From: Rossellomorea aquimaris
GTDB taxonomy: Bacteria; Bacillota; Bacilli; Bacillales; Bacillaceae_B
Direction of reading: 5' to 3'
Assembly (NCBI RefSeq): GCF_003315075.1
Contig: NZ_QNRJ01000001.1
Location: 415,158-479,157, forward strand
DNA length: 64,000 bases
A program made the position numbers and the translations under genes. The notes beneath the pieces were generated by a model. That model did no database searches, was not told where the DNA came from, and was given only the letters and a program-made list of their open reading frames with translations. Numbering within the stretch: position 1 is the stretch's first letter; every line of letters begins with the position of its first letter. Below are positions 18,046-27,076 of this stretch, one piece after another.

Positions 18046-18162
18046 ATGAAAAAGGTGAAAAAATTTTTACTAATCACCAGCCTTACCGCTATGGCACTCT
18101 CTGGTGTTGTGGTAATCAACTCCCCGGAAGAAGAATTCCCACCATTCTCAAGTAAATTATAA
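18046..18162 (+). CDS. Candidate quorum-sensing pro-peptide
   Basis: A 38-residue peptide that starts 12 bp after the regulator stop, with AGGAGG overlapping that stop and 7 bases from the ATG (a second ATG three bases earlier is possible). It has a basic N-terminus (KKVKK), a hydrophobic export segment and a short polar C-terminus, SPEEEFPPFSSKL. This is the layout of Phr, PapR and NprX precursors, in which the last 5-7 residues are released and re-imported by an oligopeptide permease. A terminator follows directly. The assignment is by architecture and position; the mature peptide is not known. Confidence 0.75.
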   Translation: MKKVKKFLLITSLTAMALSGVVVINSPEEEFPPFSSKL

Positions 18163-18175
18163 AAACAAAACCATC

Positions 18176-18206
18176 AGGACTGGCCCTTTTTAGGACCAGT
18201 CCTTTT
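18176..18206 (+). terminator. Terminator of the regulator-peptide operon
   Basis: Stem AGGACTGG/CCAGTCCT followed by TTT, 14 bp after the peptide stop. Confidence 0.85.
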
Positions 18207-18380
18207 CAATCTTTCAGCTCATCTGTCAATCTACCATATGTGAACAAGTACAAATCACGGTAAAAGAAGGTTCACTTTCTCTACGTATTGATCAATTGAT
18301 TTGAAAATATAATTATTCAATGAAATTTTCTGAATAAAGAGATATAGTTAGTATTGAATACATATCAAGGGGGATTATTG

Positions 18381-19613
18381 ATGAATACTGCATTTGAAAG
18401 TAAATTAGAAAGATACGCAGATTTAATCGTACAGGTAGGTCTAAACCTGCAAAAGGATCAAGAACTTCTGATTTCTGCACCTATTACAGCGTATAAATTT
18501 GTTCGACTTGTTACTAAGAAGGCCTATGAAGCAGGTGTATTAAATGTACTTACGGACTTCTACGATGAAGAGTTAAAGAAAATCCGCTTAGACAATTCTT
18601 CTGAGGAAGGCCTGAAAGCGTATCCTGATTGGAAGGCAAAAGGGTTTATTGAAATGGCGGAAAACAATGTAGCGCTATTAAATTTAGCGGCACCGAACCC
18701 TTCCCTATTAAGAGATGCGGATCCAAAAAGAGTTGCCATTTTGAACAGAGCTTCCGCTGAAGCAATGAAAGATTTTTCTGCTTATATCGGCGGTGGCAAA
18801 ATAAGCTGGCTAATAGCGGCATTCCCTACAATCGAATGGGCTCAAACTGTTTTCCCTGAACTTTCTCAGGACGAAGCAATCGATAAACTATGGGAAAACA
18901 TCTTTTACACTACCCGGACGGATCAGGAGAATACGGTCGCACTTTGGGAATCTCATATTAGTAATCTGAATAAGAACGCTGACCGTTTAAATCAAAGCAA
19001 ATACAAAAAGCTTCATTATAAAGGACCTGGAACAGATCTTTCCATTGAATTCCACCCACAAACGAAATGGATCAGTGCCCAGTTCACAAATGATCAAGGA
19101 ATTCCCTTTGTTCCGAACCTCCCAACGGAAGAAGTGTTTACAATCCCAGTCAAACAAGGTGTGAATGGGACTGTCTCAAGTACGAAACCACTTAACTATA
19201 GCGGTACGTTGATCAGGAACTTTTCCCTCACATTTAAAGACGGTAAAGTGGTAGAATTCACAGCTGAAGAAGGATATGAAACCTTGAAAAATCTGCTGGA
19301 AACAGATGAAGGGGCCTCCTATTTAGGAGAAGTGGCATTGGTTCCTCACAACTCACCCATCTCTAATACAAACATTATCTTCAACAACACACTTTTTGAT
19401 GAAAATGCTTCATGCCATATAGCGCTGGGTAGAGCTTTATCAGTGTGTGTGGAGGAAGGGAAAAATATGACGGCGGAACAATTACGGAAAGTAGGTTTTA
19501 ACGAAAGTATGATTCATGTAGATTTCATGATAGGATCGGCTCAGTTAGATATTGACGGCGAAAAGGAAGACGGATCGATTGAACCTATCTTCAAAGCTGG
19601 TGATTGGGTTTAA
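18381..19613 (+). CDS. M29-family aminopeptidase
   Basis: A 410-residue cytoplasmic metallo-aminopeptidase of the thermophilic aminopeptidase (AmpS/PepS) family. Family features are KLERYADLIVQVGLNLQKDQ at the N-terminus, RNFSLTFKDGKVVEFTAEEG, and the metal-ligand block ASCHIALGRAL with HVDFMIGSAQLDIDG near the end. Length is exactly typical. It starts at ATG 18381 with AGGGGG 7 bases upstream; a longer frame from a TTG at 18354 lacks a ribosome site. A terminator follows. Confidence 0.93.
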   Translation: MNTAFESKLERYADLIVQVGLNLQKDQELLISAPITAYKFVRLVTKKAYEAGVLNVLTDFYDEELKKIRLDNSSEEGLKAYPDWKAKGFIEMAENNVALLNLAAPNPSLLRDADPKRVAILNRASAEAMKDFSAYIGGGKISWLIAAFPTIEWAQTVFPELSQDEAIDKLWENIFYTTRTDQENTVALWESHISNLNKNADRLNQSKYKKLHYKGPGTDLSIEFHPQTKWISAQFTNDQGIPFVPNLPTEEVFTIPVKQGVNGTVSSTKPLNYSGTLIRNFSLTFKDGKVVEFTAEEGYETLKNLLETDEGASYLGEVALVPHNSPISNTNIIFNNTLFDENASCHIALGRALSVCVEEGKNMTAEQLRKVGFNESMIHVDFMIGSAQLDIDGEKEDGSIEPIFKAGDWV

Positions 19614-19643
19614 AATTTGATTTCGAAGGAAGAATAATGGTGT

Positions 19644-19677
19644 AAGGCTTAAATAATTTATTTAAGCCTTTTTTTGT
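19644..19677 (+). terminator. Terminator of the M29 aminopeptidase gene
   Basis: Perfect stem AAGGCTTAAA/TTTAAGCCTT with seven T. Confidence 0.92.
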
Positions 19678-19848
19678 TGAGGTTTATCTTAACAAAACTT
19701 TTGGAGACAAGAGTTTTTAATATAAACCACTATAACACTATTGGTAAAACTTACATGTAATATGACAAACAAATTTCTTTTTTAACATATTCAATACTTC
19801 ACGAATACTTTACAATAGAAGTATACCTTTTTTAAAGGAGCGATTTTA

Positions 19849-20682
19849 TTGTCGATCAATCACAAACATTCGTTTATATGGAGTGGCATCATTCTCTCTT
19901 TCTTCACTTTATATATAATATTTCGCACTACAAATGTACAATCCAGTGAAAAACCCTTAACCGTTGAAGAAAAATACCCCACTGTCTTTGTGCACGGGTA
20001 TAAAGGTACATACAATTCTTTCAGAACGATGCTGGAACGTTTTGAAAACCAGCATGGCTGGGGTCAAAAAACGTTGGAGATTTACGTGTCTGAGAATGGC
20101 AGTGTCGTGTATAAAGGATCTCTTCCCACAAATCTCACTTCACCTCCACTCGTTCAAGTCATCTTTGAAGATAATCGGGCATCATTGGAGAAACAAGCGA
20201 TTTGGTTAGAAAGTGCCATGAAGCTTTTACATCATCAGTTTGACGTTTCAAATGTAAATATTGTGGGACACTCCATGGGCGGCCTTGCGTCAACAAAATA
20301 TATTCTAAATACCAGGGATAGCTCGTTTGTCCCTAAGACCCATAAATTCATTACGATTGCTACCCCTTTCCTTGGTGTTACGAAGGAATCCTATGATGAA
20401 ATCAATACAGGTGCAGCTGTTATAGACTTAAAACCTGAATCACGTGCATTGAAAGAAATGTTTTTGAATCGCCATTTAATCCCTTCCAATATAAACGTAT
20501 TGTCCATAGCGGGATCGGGTGATGATGTGGTGAATGTTCAAAGTGCTATAGGCAGTCAATCACTATTTGAAAAAAACCAATATCAATCCAGGATCGTGTA
20601 TGATCCATCCATTTCTCATAGCGGCCTGCATGAAACGATAAAAGTAGACCGGCTTGTAGGAGATCACTTATGGGGTAAATGA
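19849..20682 (+). CDS. DUF915-type alpha/beta hydrolase, membrane-anchored or secreted
   Basis: A 277-residue lipase-like hydrolase. An N-terminal hydrophobic segment (about 10-26) is a signal or anchor. Then come TVFVHGYKGTYNSF (oxyanion region), the nucleophile elbow GHSMGG with the catalytic Ser, and a plausible Asp (GSGDDVVN) and His (SISHSGLHE) for the triad. The substrate is unknown. It starts at TTG with AAAGGAG upstream; single gene with its own terminator. Confidence 0.88.
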   Translation: MSINHKHSFIWSGIILSFFTLYIIFRTTNVQSSEKPLTVEEKYPTVFVHGYKGTYNSFRTMLERFENQHGWGQKTLEIYVSENGSVVYKGSLPTNLTSPPLVQVIFEDNRASLEKQAIWLESAMKLLHHQFDVSNVNIVGHSMGGLASTKYILNTRDSSFVPKTHKFITIATPFLGVTKESYDEINTGAAVIDLKPESRALKEMFLNRHLIPSNINVLSIAGSGDDVVNVQSAIGSQSLFEKNQYQSRIVYDPSISHSGLHETIKVDRLVGDHLWGK

Positions 20683-20686
20683 CCAG

Positions 20687-20730
20687 CTTCCCTATTCAGA
20701 CCGTTTTATATCTGAATAGGGAAGTTTTTT
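20687..20730 (+). terminator. Terminator of the hydrolase gene
   Basis: 14-bp perfect stem CTTCCCTATTCAGA/TCTGAATAGGGAAG followed by six T. Confidence 0.93.
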
Positions 20731-20803
20731 ATTGTGCAGTTGCGTAAACTTCCTTTACGTTCTATACTACACAAGACTAAACCTCAAGGTTAGGATGAGT
20801 AGA

Positions 20804-21997
20804 ATGACAAAAGAAAGAATCATTAAAGCAAACCCAAAATACATACATCATTTCCAAAAAGGATTCCCCCTTCTTAATAAAGAAAATGTGACGTCATCGA
20901 TTGAGAATATTCAAGAAGGAGAAATTCTTAAACTTGTAGACCATAACAATGACTTTATCGCCAAAGGCTACTCTGGAATACAGAACAAAGGAATCGGATG
21001 GCTGCTGAGTTGGAAGGAACAAGAAGCAATTGATAAAGACTTTATCTTAAAAAAGCTTCAAGCTGCCATCAATCAACGTCTTCACTTCTATTATAGTGAA
21101 GATACGACAGCGTTTCGAGTGTTTAATGGTGAAGGAGACGGATTTGGAGGCATCACCATTGACTACTTTGATGGATACTACTTAGTTCAATGGTATTCAA
21201 AAGGAGCCTATGCCTTTAAGGAAGAAGTGATGCAAGGATTAAGAGAATTAACGGATTACAAAGGTATTTATCAGAAGAAGCGATTTGCACAGGAAGGAAA
21301 ATATGTGGAGAATGATGATTTCGTTGAGGGAACCCGCCCTTCATTCCCCCTTCTCGTCAAGGAAAATGGCGTTCAATTTGCCATCTATTTGAATGACGGC
21401 GCAATGGTAGGGGTTTTTCTTGACCAACGTGAAGTGCGTAAACGAATTCGTGACTCGTACTCTGAAGGCAAACGTGTATTGAATACGTTCTCTTACACAG
21501 GAGCATTTTCTGTTTTCGCTGCACTCGGTGGTGCCCTGGAAACAACCAGCGTTGATCTCGCTAATCGCAGTTTAAGTAAAACGATTGAACAATTCAGCAT
21601 TAACGGGATCGATTACGAAGCACAAAACATCATTGTGGAAGATGTCTTTAAATACTTTAAATATGCCGTAAAGAAAGAACTCTCCTTTGATCTTGTGATT
21701 CTCGATCCGCCAAGCTTTGCCCGCTCAAAGAAACATACATTCAGTGCAGCTAAGGATTATAAAGATTTGTTAAAAGAAGCGATTGCCATCACTGAAAAAA
21801 AGGGTACCATTGTGGCATCCACTAATTGCAGCACCTTCAATATGAAGAAATTCAAAAGCTTTATTGAAACAGCCTTTAAAGAAACCAATGGAAAATATAA
21901 AATACTCGAAGAATACACACTGCCCGAAGACTTTAAAACCCTCAGTCAATACAAACAAAGTGACTACCTTAAAGTCGCCTTTATTCAAAAACTATAA
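20804..21997 (+). CDS. Class I SAM-dependent rRNA (cytosine) methyltransferase, RlmI-like
   Basis: A 397-residue enzyme. An N-terminal PUA-like RNA-binding domain (about 1-80) is followed by an RlmI-type linker and a Rossmann methyltransferase domain. The domain has VLNTFSYTGAFSVFAALGGA (SAM site) and LDPPSFARS (catalytic loop); the Cys in ASTNCSTFN matches the family. It probably methylates 23S rRNA; target by analogy. ATG 20804 is 8 bases from AGGA; another in-frame ATG at 20795 is equally possible. Confidence 0.9.
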   Translation: MTKERIIKANPKYIHHFQKGFPLLNKENVTSSIENIQEGEILKLVDHNNDFIAKGYSGIQNKGIGWLLSWKEQEAIDKDFILKKLQAAINQRLHFYYSEDTTAFRVFNGEGDGFGGITIDYFDGYYLVQWYSKGAYAFKEEVMQGLRELTDYKGIYQKKRFAQEGKYVENDDFVEGTRPSFPLLVKENGVQFAIYLNDGAMVGVFLDQREVRKRIRDSYSEGKRVLNTFSYTGAFSVFAALGGALETTSVDLANRSLSKTIEQFSINGIDYEAQNIIVEDVFKYFKYAVKKELSFDLVILDPPSFARSKKHTFSAAKDYKDLLKEAIAITEKKGTIVASTNCSTFNMKKFKSFIETAFKETNGKYKILEEYTLPEDFKTLSQYKQSDYLKVAFIQKL

Positions 21998-22003
21998 TGG
22001 ATA

Positions 22004-22030
22004 GGGACGGACCTTTAAAAGGTCCGTCCC
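22004..22030 (+). terminator. GGGACGGACC hairpin after the methyltransferase gene
   Basis: Perfect 10-bp stem GGGACGGACC/GGTCCGTCCC with a 7-base loop. No U tract follows. A similar sequence occurs at 28213-28254. Confidence 0.6.
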
Positions 22031-22266
22031 TCCTCCTTCCTCTTCCTCCCCGGGGAATATTGTGCCTGGAGCGGAAAGGAACGGTCACGGCCTCTGTTTT
22101 CACACTATCATTCATTCAAAAGATTAATATACCTTTTGGAATCTGTGTTAAGGTTTATTCTTTCCGCAGATGACAGAATAATCTGTCATTATTTCCTCGG
22201 AAACCGCATAAAGCGACATGTAGTAAGGATTTATTGGAGAAAAAGATCGAATAAGGAGGTTTACTG

Positions 22267-22797
22267 ATGAAAAAAGCTGTTTTTCTTGATCGTGATGGCG
22301 TAATCAATGAGGTGAAAACAGAGAGAGTGACATTTGTGAATCGACCCGAACAATTTTATTTCCTGGAGGGAGTCCTTGAAGCTATCAAATTATTGACAGA
22401 TTCCGATTTCCTGATTTTCGTCGTCACCAACCAGGGTGGAGTTGGGTTAGGTTATCTTTCTCATAAACAACTTCAATCCATTCACGATCATATGTTAAGG
22501 GAAATTGAAAAGGCCGGGGGTTTCATTCAAGAGGTATCCTGTTGTACTCACAAGCCGCATGAGGGGTGTAAATGCAGAAAACCTGAAGCAGGGATGCTCT
22601 TGGATCTTGCACGAAAACATGATATTGATATTGCCCAATCGTATATGGTAGGTGATCGCGAGGTAGATATCGAAGCTGGTCGCAAAGCGGGATGCACTAC
22701 TGTCTTACTTTCAGATAGCTCCCCTCATCTATATGAAGCCGACCACATGTTTACTAACCTAATGGATGCTGCTGAGTTTATCCTCACTAATAAATAA
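22267..22797 (+). CDS. HAD-IIIA phosphatase, GmhB-like
   Basis: A 176-residue cytoplasmic phosphatase with catalytic FLDRDGVINE (nucleophile Asp 8 and Asp 10), VVTNQGGVG and the zinc-binding set CTHKPHEGCKCRKP. Motif IV is VGDREVDIEAG. The zinc loop is the hallmark of D-glycero-manno-heptose-1,7-bisphosphate phosphatase and histidinol-phosphatase relatives. No heptose pathway is present nearby, so the true substrate may differ. AAGGAGG precedes the ATG; a terminator follows. Confidence 0.88.
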   Translation: MKKAVFLDRDGVINEVKTERVTFVNRPEQFYFLEGVLEAIKLLTDSDFLIFVVTNQGGVGLGYLSHKQLQSIHDHMLREIEKAGGFIQEVSCCTHKPHEGCKCRKPEAGMLLDLARKHDIDIAQSYMVGDREVDIEAGRKAGCTTVLLSDSSPHLYEADHMFTNLMDAAEFILTNK

Positions 22798-22802
22798 GTC
22801 TC

Positions 22803-22837
22803 AAAGGTGCCCCCGAATAACGGGACACCTTTTTTTA
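22803..22837 (+). terminator. Terminator of the HAD phosphatase gene
   Basis: Imperfect stem AAAGGTGCCCCCG/CGGGACACCTTT followed by a T run. Confidence 0.8.
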
Positions 22838-22990
22838 TCCCATTTACAGATTATTAATTGCTATCGTGAAGCCTTCAATACTTCCATCCAAACTTACATA
22901 GGGACATCAGGAAGATCCCGTTTTATCGTTTTCAAAATAGGGAATTCTATGGTAAAGTACTATGGGACTAATGAGAACGGGAGGTATTTG

Positions 22991-24907
22991 ATGAACCAGC
23001 AGGAATTATTACAAATTATACAAGATCACTATCCCTTTGATGTTCTAACCACTGAACAGTTAGATTACATTATTTCCGGTTCTAAATACACCACCTTCAA
23101 GAAGGGTGAATTCCTTTTTCATGAAGATGAAACGGTAGAAGAACTTGATATATACTTCCTTGTCTCGGGACTTGCGAAAAATGTTCTCCATCGCTCAAGC
23201 GGCAAACAGTATTCACTCCGATTCTACTATCCAGGAGACTTAATCGGGATTATGATTATGCTTACAAGCGGTGAAATGACCTTTTCCGTACAGGCAATAG
23301 AGGATTGTACCGTGTTCCGCATTCAAAAGGATCGACTATTGGAGATTATGACCAAGAACAATGACTTTTCAAAAATCATCTTCGAAAGCATCGGAAATCG
23401 TATGAAAACATTGTACGATGAAATAAAAGTGAAATCTGCCACTGAATCCGACGACGAAAATATCAATCTGTTTCGTACTAAAGTGCATACGTTAATGGAC
23501 CGCCCCACCTTCATTGACGAAAATGCCACTGTTCTTGAAGCAGCCAGAAAGATGAAAGAAGAAGATACATATGGTCTAGTGGTAGTAGATCAAGAGAAAA
23601 AGATGCATGGCATTCTTACCCAACGGGAAATCCTGTCTTATATTACAAACCCAATAATCAGTGAATCAGTTAAAAACTGGATGAAGAAAAAACCGTTTTG
23701 GATTCGTGATGAATCCTTTGCATATGAAGCCCTTTCTTATTTCAAGCATGAAGAAGTGGATTTTGTACCCATCATTCGCAACGATGAAGTTGTGGGAGTT
23801 CTGACCAGTACTTCGTTTCTCAATATACAGGATTCCAATTATTTGGATCTTTCCTATAAAATCCAAAAAGCCGTTTCCAACGACGAACTGGTAGAGCTGG
23901 CAACGGTGAAAAGCAATACTTTTCAACAGTTCATCCAAGATCTGCTCCTTCAAGATAGTTTTGGCTACGATATTTGCGAAGTGATCTCAAACTATAATGA
24001 TCGCCTTCATCGAAAAATCATTCAATTAACTGAAAAAGAAATGCGTCAGGAAGGATTCGGATCTGCGCCTATCAATTATTGTTTTATCGTAATGGGCAGT
24101 CAAGGCAGAAGCGAACAAGGCTTTCATACGGATCAGGATAATGGGATCATTCTCGATGATTATAACCACTTGTCCGATCTTAACAAGGTTGATGTGTATT
24201 TCCAGGCATTCACGGAAAAACTCAATTTAAAGCTTGCTGCATGCGGTTTTCCTGAATGTACTGGCGGGATCATGGCGAAGGAACAGAAATGGAAACGATC
24301 CTATACTGATTGGAAAAAGGCGATTGATGAATGGCTATCCGAAATAGATGCACAGGAAGTTCAAAACATTACGATGTTCTATGATTTCCGCCCCATTTAT
24401 GGTGATTACTCCATCGCAGAGGAAATTCGAAATTATTTAGCGGAAAAATCGAAACGGTCTCTCAATATGCAACAACTATTAAGAAAAGATGCCCTTCGTT
24501 TCAAACTTCCTGTAGGCCCTTTGGGACGAGTGAACCTTAAGCCCAGGAATCATTTGTTTAACATCAAAAAGTCCGGGCTTTTGCAAATCGTCAATATGAT
24601 TCGCATTCATTCTGTAAAATACGGAATAAAAGAAGTTAATACGATAAAGAGGGTTCAAGCATTGAAGAAGATGCAGGCTTTCCATCCAAGGGATGCTGAA
24701 AATGTAAAAACAGCTATGCACATTCTTCTCACTCTCCGTACAAAGCAAAACCTTCTTGAACTTATAGAAGGAAAACCATTAAGTAATGATATTGATGTGC
24801 GTACTCTTTCAAAAGAGGATCGTCAGAAATTAAAAGAATCCATCCAGATTGCCAATCGACTTCAACAAGTGATGGAAATTAGTTTTAATAGGAACCGGGT
24901 GGTTTAA
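22991..24907 (+). CDS. CNB / CBS-pair / DUF294 nucleotidyltransferase-like protein
   Basis: A 638-residue multidomain signalling protein: cyclic-nucleotide-binding-like domain (about 10-130), two CBS motifs (about 160-280), a DUF294 nucleotidyltransferase-like domain with GSQGRSEQGFHTDQDNG (about 370-400) and a helical C-terminal DUF294 part. The nucleotidyltransferase resembles GlnD-type uridylyltransferases, so it may modify a partner in response to a nucleotide. ATG 22991 has GGGAGG 6 bases upstream; further N-terminal sequence lacks a start signal. Its stop overlaps the exonuclease start by 1 bp (TAATG). Confidence 0.9.
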   Translation: MNQQELLQIIQDHYPFDVLTTEQLDYIISGSKYTTFKKGEFLFHEDETVEELDIYFLVSGLAKNVLHRSSGKQYSLRFYYPGDLIGIMIMLTSGEMTFSVQAIEDCTVFRIQKDRLLEIMTKNNDFSKIIFESIGNRMKTLYDEIKVKSATESDDENINLFRTKVHTLMDRPTFIDENATVLEAARKMKEEDTYGLVVVDQEKKMHGILTQREILSYITNPIISESVKNWMKKKPFWIRDESFAYEALSYFKHEEVDFVPIIRNDEVVGVLTSTSFLNIQDSNYLDLSYKIQKAVSNDELVELATVKSNTFQQFIQDLLLQDSFGYDICEVISNYNDRLHRKIIQLTEKEMRQEGFGSAPINYCFIVMGSQGRSEQGFHTDQDNGIILDDYNHLSDLNKVDVYFQAFTEKLNLKLAACGFPECTGGIMAKEQKWKRSYTDWKKAIDEWLSEIDAQEVQNITMFYDFRPIYGDYSIAEEIRNYLAEKSKRSLNMQQLLRKDALRFKLPVGPLGRVNLKPRNHLFNIKKSGLLQIVNMIRIHSVKYGIKEVNTIKRVQALKKMQAFHPRDAENVKTAMHILLTLRTKQNLLELIEGKPLSNDIDVRTLSKEDRQKLKESIQIANRLQQVMEISFNRNRVV

Positions 24908-25662
24908 TGAATGATATTGGAATTAATGTGGGCTACCGCATTCTGAAATATTATTTATGGCAGCAATTTTTCTTTCGCTATCAAGTGAAACGGGAAAAAG
25001 AAAAGCTATCCTACCATAAATTATCTCGTGCCCTAAAAGAGTTTGAAGAAGAAAAACCCACGCTTCAACAAAAACATTTGTTCGATTGTGATTTTACCAT
25101 ATTTGACCTGGAGACAACGGGCTTTTTTCCGGAGGTCGGGGATGAAATCATCTCGATCGGAGCGGTTAAGGTTAAGGAAGGTAGAGTTCAACGGAAAGAC
25201 ACCTTCTATCAGGTCATAAACCCCCTTCAAACGGTGTCGAGGGATACGAAGCGATTTACAGGTCTGAGACGAAAAGACTTTCTGAATGGTGTTACGTTAC
25301 CTATCGGATTGGAGCGATTTATTGAGTTCAGTAAAGGAACGATCCTTGTCGCCCACCCTGCCAGTTTCGACATAAATTTTCTCCAAAAAAGGATTTATAA
25401 GTGGCAGCTCCCATCATTTGATCCTGAATATGTCGACTCCTTTTCGCTTGCCAATGGGTTATTGGAACGGGACGATTGCTACCTGGACGCCCTTGTAAAA
25501 CGGTTTGACATCGACTACCGGACACGACATCATGCGCTGAATGACGCGATCATGACCGCCGAAATCTTTGAAGAGCTATTAAAAATCTGTTATCAGCAAG
25601 AGGTTCACACGATACGGGGATTGAATGAATTTATACTGGAGGAGACAAGCTCCGGGTTCTGA
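24907..25662 (+). CDS. DnaQ-like DEDDh 3'-5' exonuclease
   Basis: A 251-residue exonuclease with ExoI motif FDLETTG, ExoII around HPASFDINFL and ExoIII HHALNDAIMTAEIF, placing it in the DEDDh class. About 60 residues of basic helical sequence precede the domain. It is translationally coupled to the CNB/CBS/DUF294 gene, a pairing that suggests the signalling protein controls the nuclease or modifies a nucleic-acid-related target. Single exonuclease domain; not the polymerase PolC. Confidence 0.92.
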   Translation: MNDIGINVGYRILKYYLWQQFFFRYQVKREKEKLSYHKLSRALKEFEEEKPTLQQKHLFDCDFTIFDLETTGFFPEVGDEIISIGAVKVKEGRVQRKDTFYQVINPLQTVSRDTKRFTGLRRKDFLNGVTLPIGLERFIEFSKGTILVAHPASFDINFLQKRIYKWQLPSFDPEYVDSFSLANGLLERDDCYLDALVKRFDIDYRTRHHALNDAIMTAEIFEELLKICYQQEVHTIRGLNEFILEETSSGF

Positions 25663-25695
25663 TCTGAACTCCTCCCTCCTGATAGCTGATAAATG

Positions 25696-25733
25696 AAAAA
25701 AACGCTTGAGAAAATTTCCTCAAGCGTTTTTCC
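25696..25733. terminator. Bidirectional terminator between exonuclease gene and proA
   Basis: Stem AAAACGCTTGAG/CTCAAGCGTTTT with A and T runs on both sides, serving both convergent units. Confidence 0.92.
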
Positions 25734-25740
25734 ATGTTTA

Positions 25741-27003
25741 TTATCGGATTTGTCCGGTTCCATGCATCATATACTTAACGGTTGTGAGTGCTGGTAGCCC
25801 CATTGGTCCTCTAGCATGAAGTTTCTGTGTAGAGATCCCTATTTCAGCACCAAATCCTAACGCTCCTCCATCAGTGAAACGAGTGGAAGCATTATGATAA
25901 AGAGCGGCAGCATCAACGAGCATCATGAATTTCTTCGCTGTTTCTGTATTTTCCGTGACAATGGCTTCTGAATGCTTTGTACCATATTGTTCGATGTGAT
26001 CGATTGCTTCATCCAAAGACGGGACAATCTTCACGGCAATATCCAGACTTAGATATTCATTTGCCCAATCTTCTTCTCCTGCAAGTTTCGCATCTTCAAT
26101 CGCTTCGACCACTTTTTCATCTCCGTGAATGGATACATTGTGTTCTTTAAGCTTTTCTACAAATGCACCCTTATTTTCTTTGAACCAGTCTTCATGCAGG
26201 ATGACGGTTTCAGCTGCATTACATACCGCTGGACGGTCTGTTTTTGCATTGATGATGATGTTTAATGCTTTTTCCACTTGAGCTTCTTTGTCAATATAGA
26301 TATGACAGTTTCCTACGCCAGTCTCCAGGACAGGTACAGTTGCATTATTAACGACAGCATTGATTAATGCACCTCCACCGCGGGGAATCAACACATCGAT
26401 ATGCTCTTTCATCGTGAATAGCTCACTTGTAGCTTCTCGATCGGTTGTATTGATGAATTGTACGGCATCTTTAGGAATATCCGTTTTCTCGAGTGCTTCA
26501 TGCATGACGTCCACAATTGCTTTGTTCGAGGTAATGGCATTTGAACCACCTTTTAGGACAATGGCATTACCGGATTTTAGTGCTAATCCAGTTGCATCAA
26601 CCGTTACATTAGGACGGGCTTCATAAATCATTCCAATGACACCAAGTGGGACCGTTACTTTTTGAACTTGCAGTTGATTTTCAAGAGACCAATCGGATAC
26701 TACTTTTCCAGTGGGATCCTCCAGGTCAGCAACTTGACGGAGACCACTTGCGAAATCTTCAACACGTTCTTTAGACAGTGATAAACGGTCCATAAATGCA
26801 GCTTCGAAGCCCTTTTCTTTGCCTCTTTCAAGGTCTTTTTCGTTTTGCTTTAATATAGCTTCGTAATTCGCTTCTAAATGATCGGCAAGGATATGAAGGG
26901 CTTTATTTTTTTGGTCGGTAGTCAGCATACTTAGTGTTTTAGAAGCTTTCTTTGCAAGCATGGCTTGTTTTTTTACATTCGTTTTTTCTATAGTTAAAGT
27001 CAT
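25741..27003 (-). CDS. proA: Gamma-glutamyl phosphate reductase
   Basis: A 420-residue NADPH-dependent enzyme that reduces gamma-glutamyl phosphate to glutamate semialdehyde in proline synthesis. Signatures are VPLGVIGMIYEARPNVTVDA, LKGGSNAITSNKA, VLIPRGGGALI and the catalytic Cys in RPAVCNAAET. Full length. ATG 27003 with AGGAGG 6 bases upstream. Last gene of a proC-proB-proA series on this strand, 73 bp after proB. Confidence 0.97.
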   Translation of the reverse strand: MTLTIEKTNVKKQAMLAKKASKTLSMLTTDQKNKALHILADHLEANYEAILKQNEKDLERGKEKGFEAAFMDRLSLSKERVEDFASGLRQVADLEDPTGKVVSDWSLENQLQVQKVTVPLGVIGMIYEARPNVTVDATGLALKSGNAIVLKGGSNAITSNKAIVDVMHEALEKTDIPKDAVQFINTTDREATSELFTMKEHIDVLIPRGGGALINAVVNNATVPVLETGVGNCHIYIDKEAQVEKALNIIINAKTDRPAVCNAAETVILHEDWFKENKGAFVEKLKEHNVSIHGDEKVVEAIEDAKLAGEEDWANEYLSLDIAVKIVPSLDEAIDHIEQYGTKHSEAIVTENTETAKKFMMLVDAAALYHNASTRFTDGGALGFGAEIGISTQKLHARGPMGLPALTTVKYMMHGTGQIR

Positions 27004-27076
27004 CAAATACCTCCTGATTTTTTTGAAAAGAATTCGACCGGATTGTGCAGGGTAAGAAGGAGACTAACTCCTTCTT

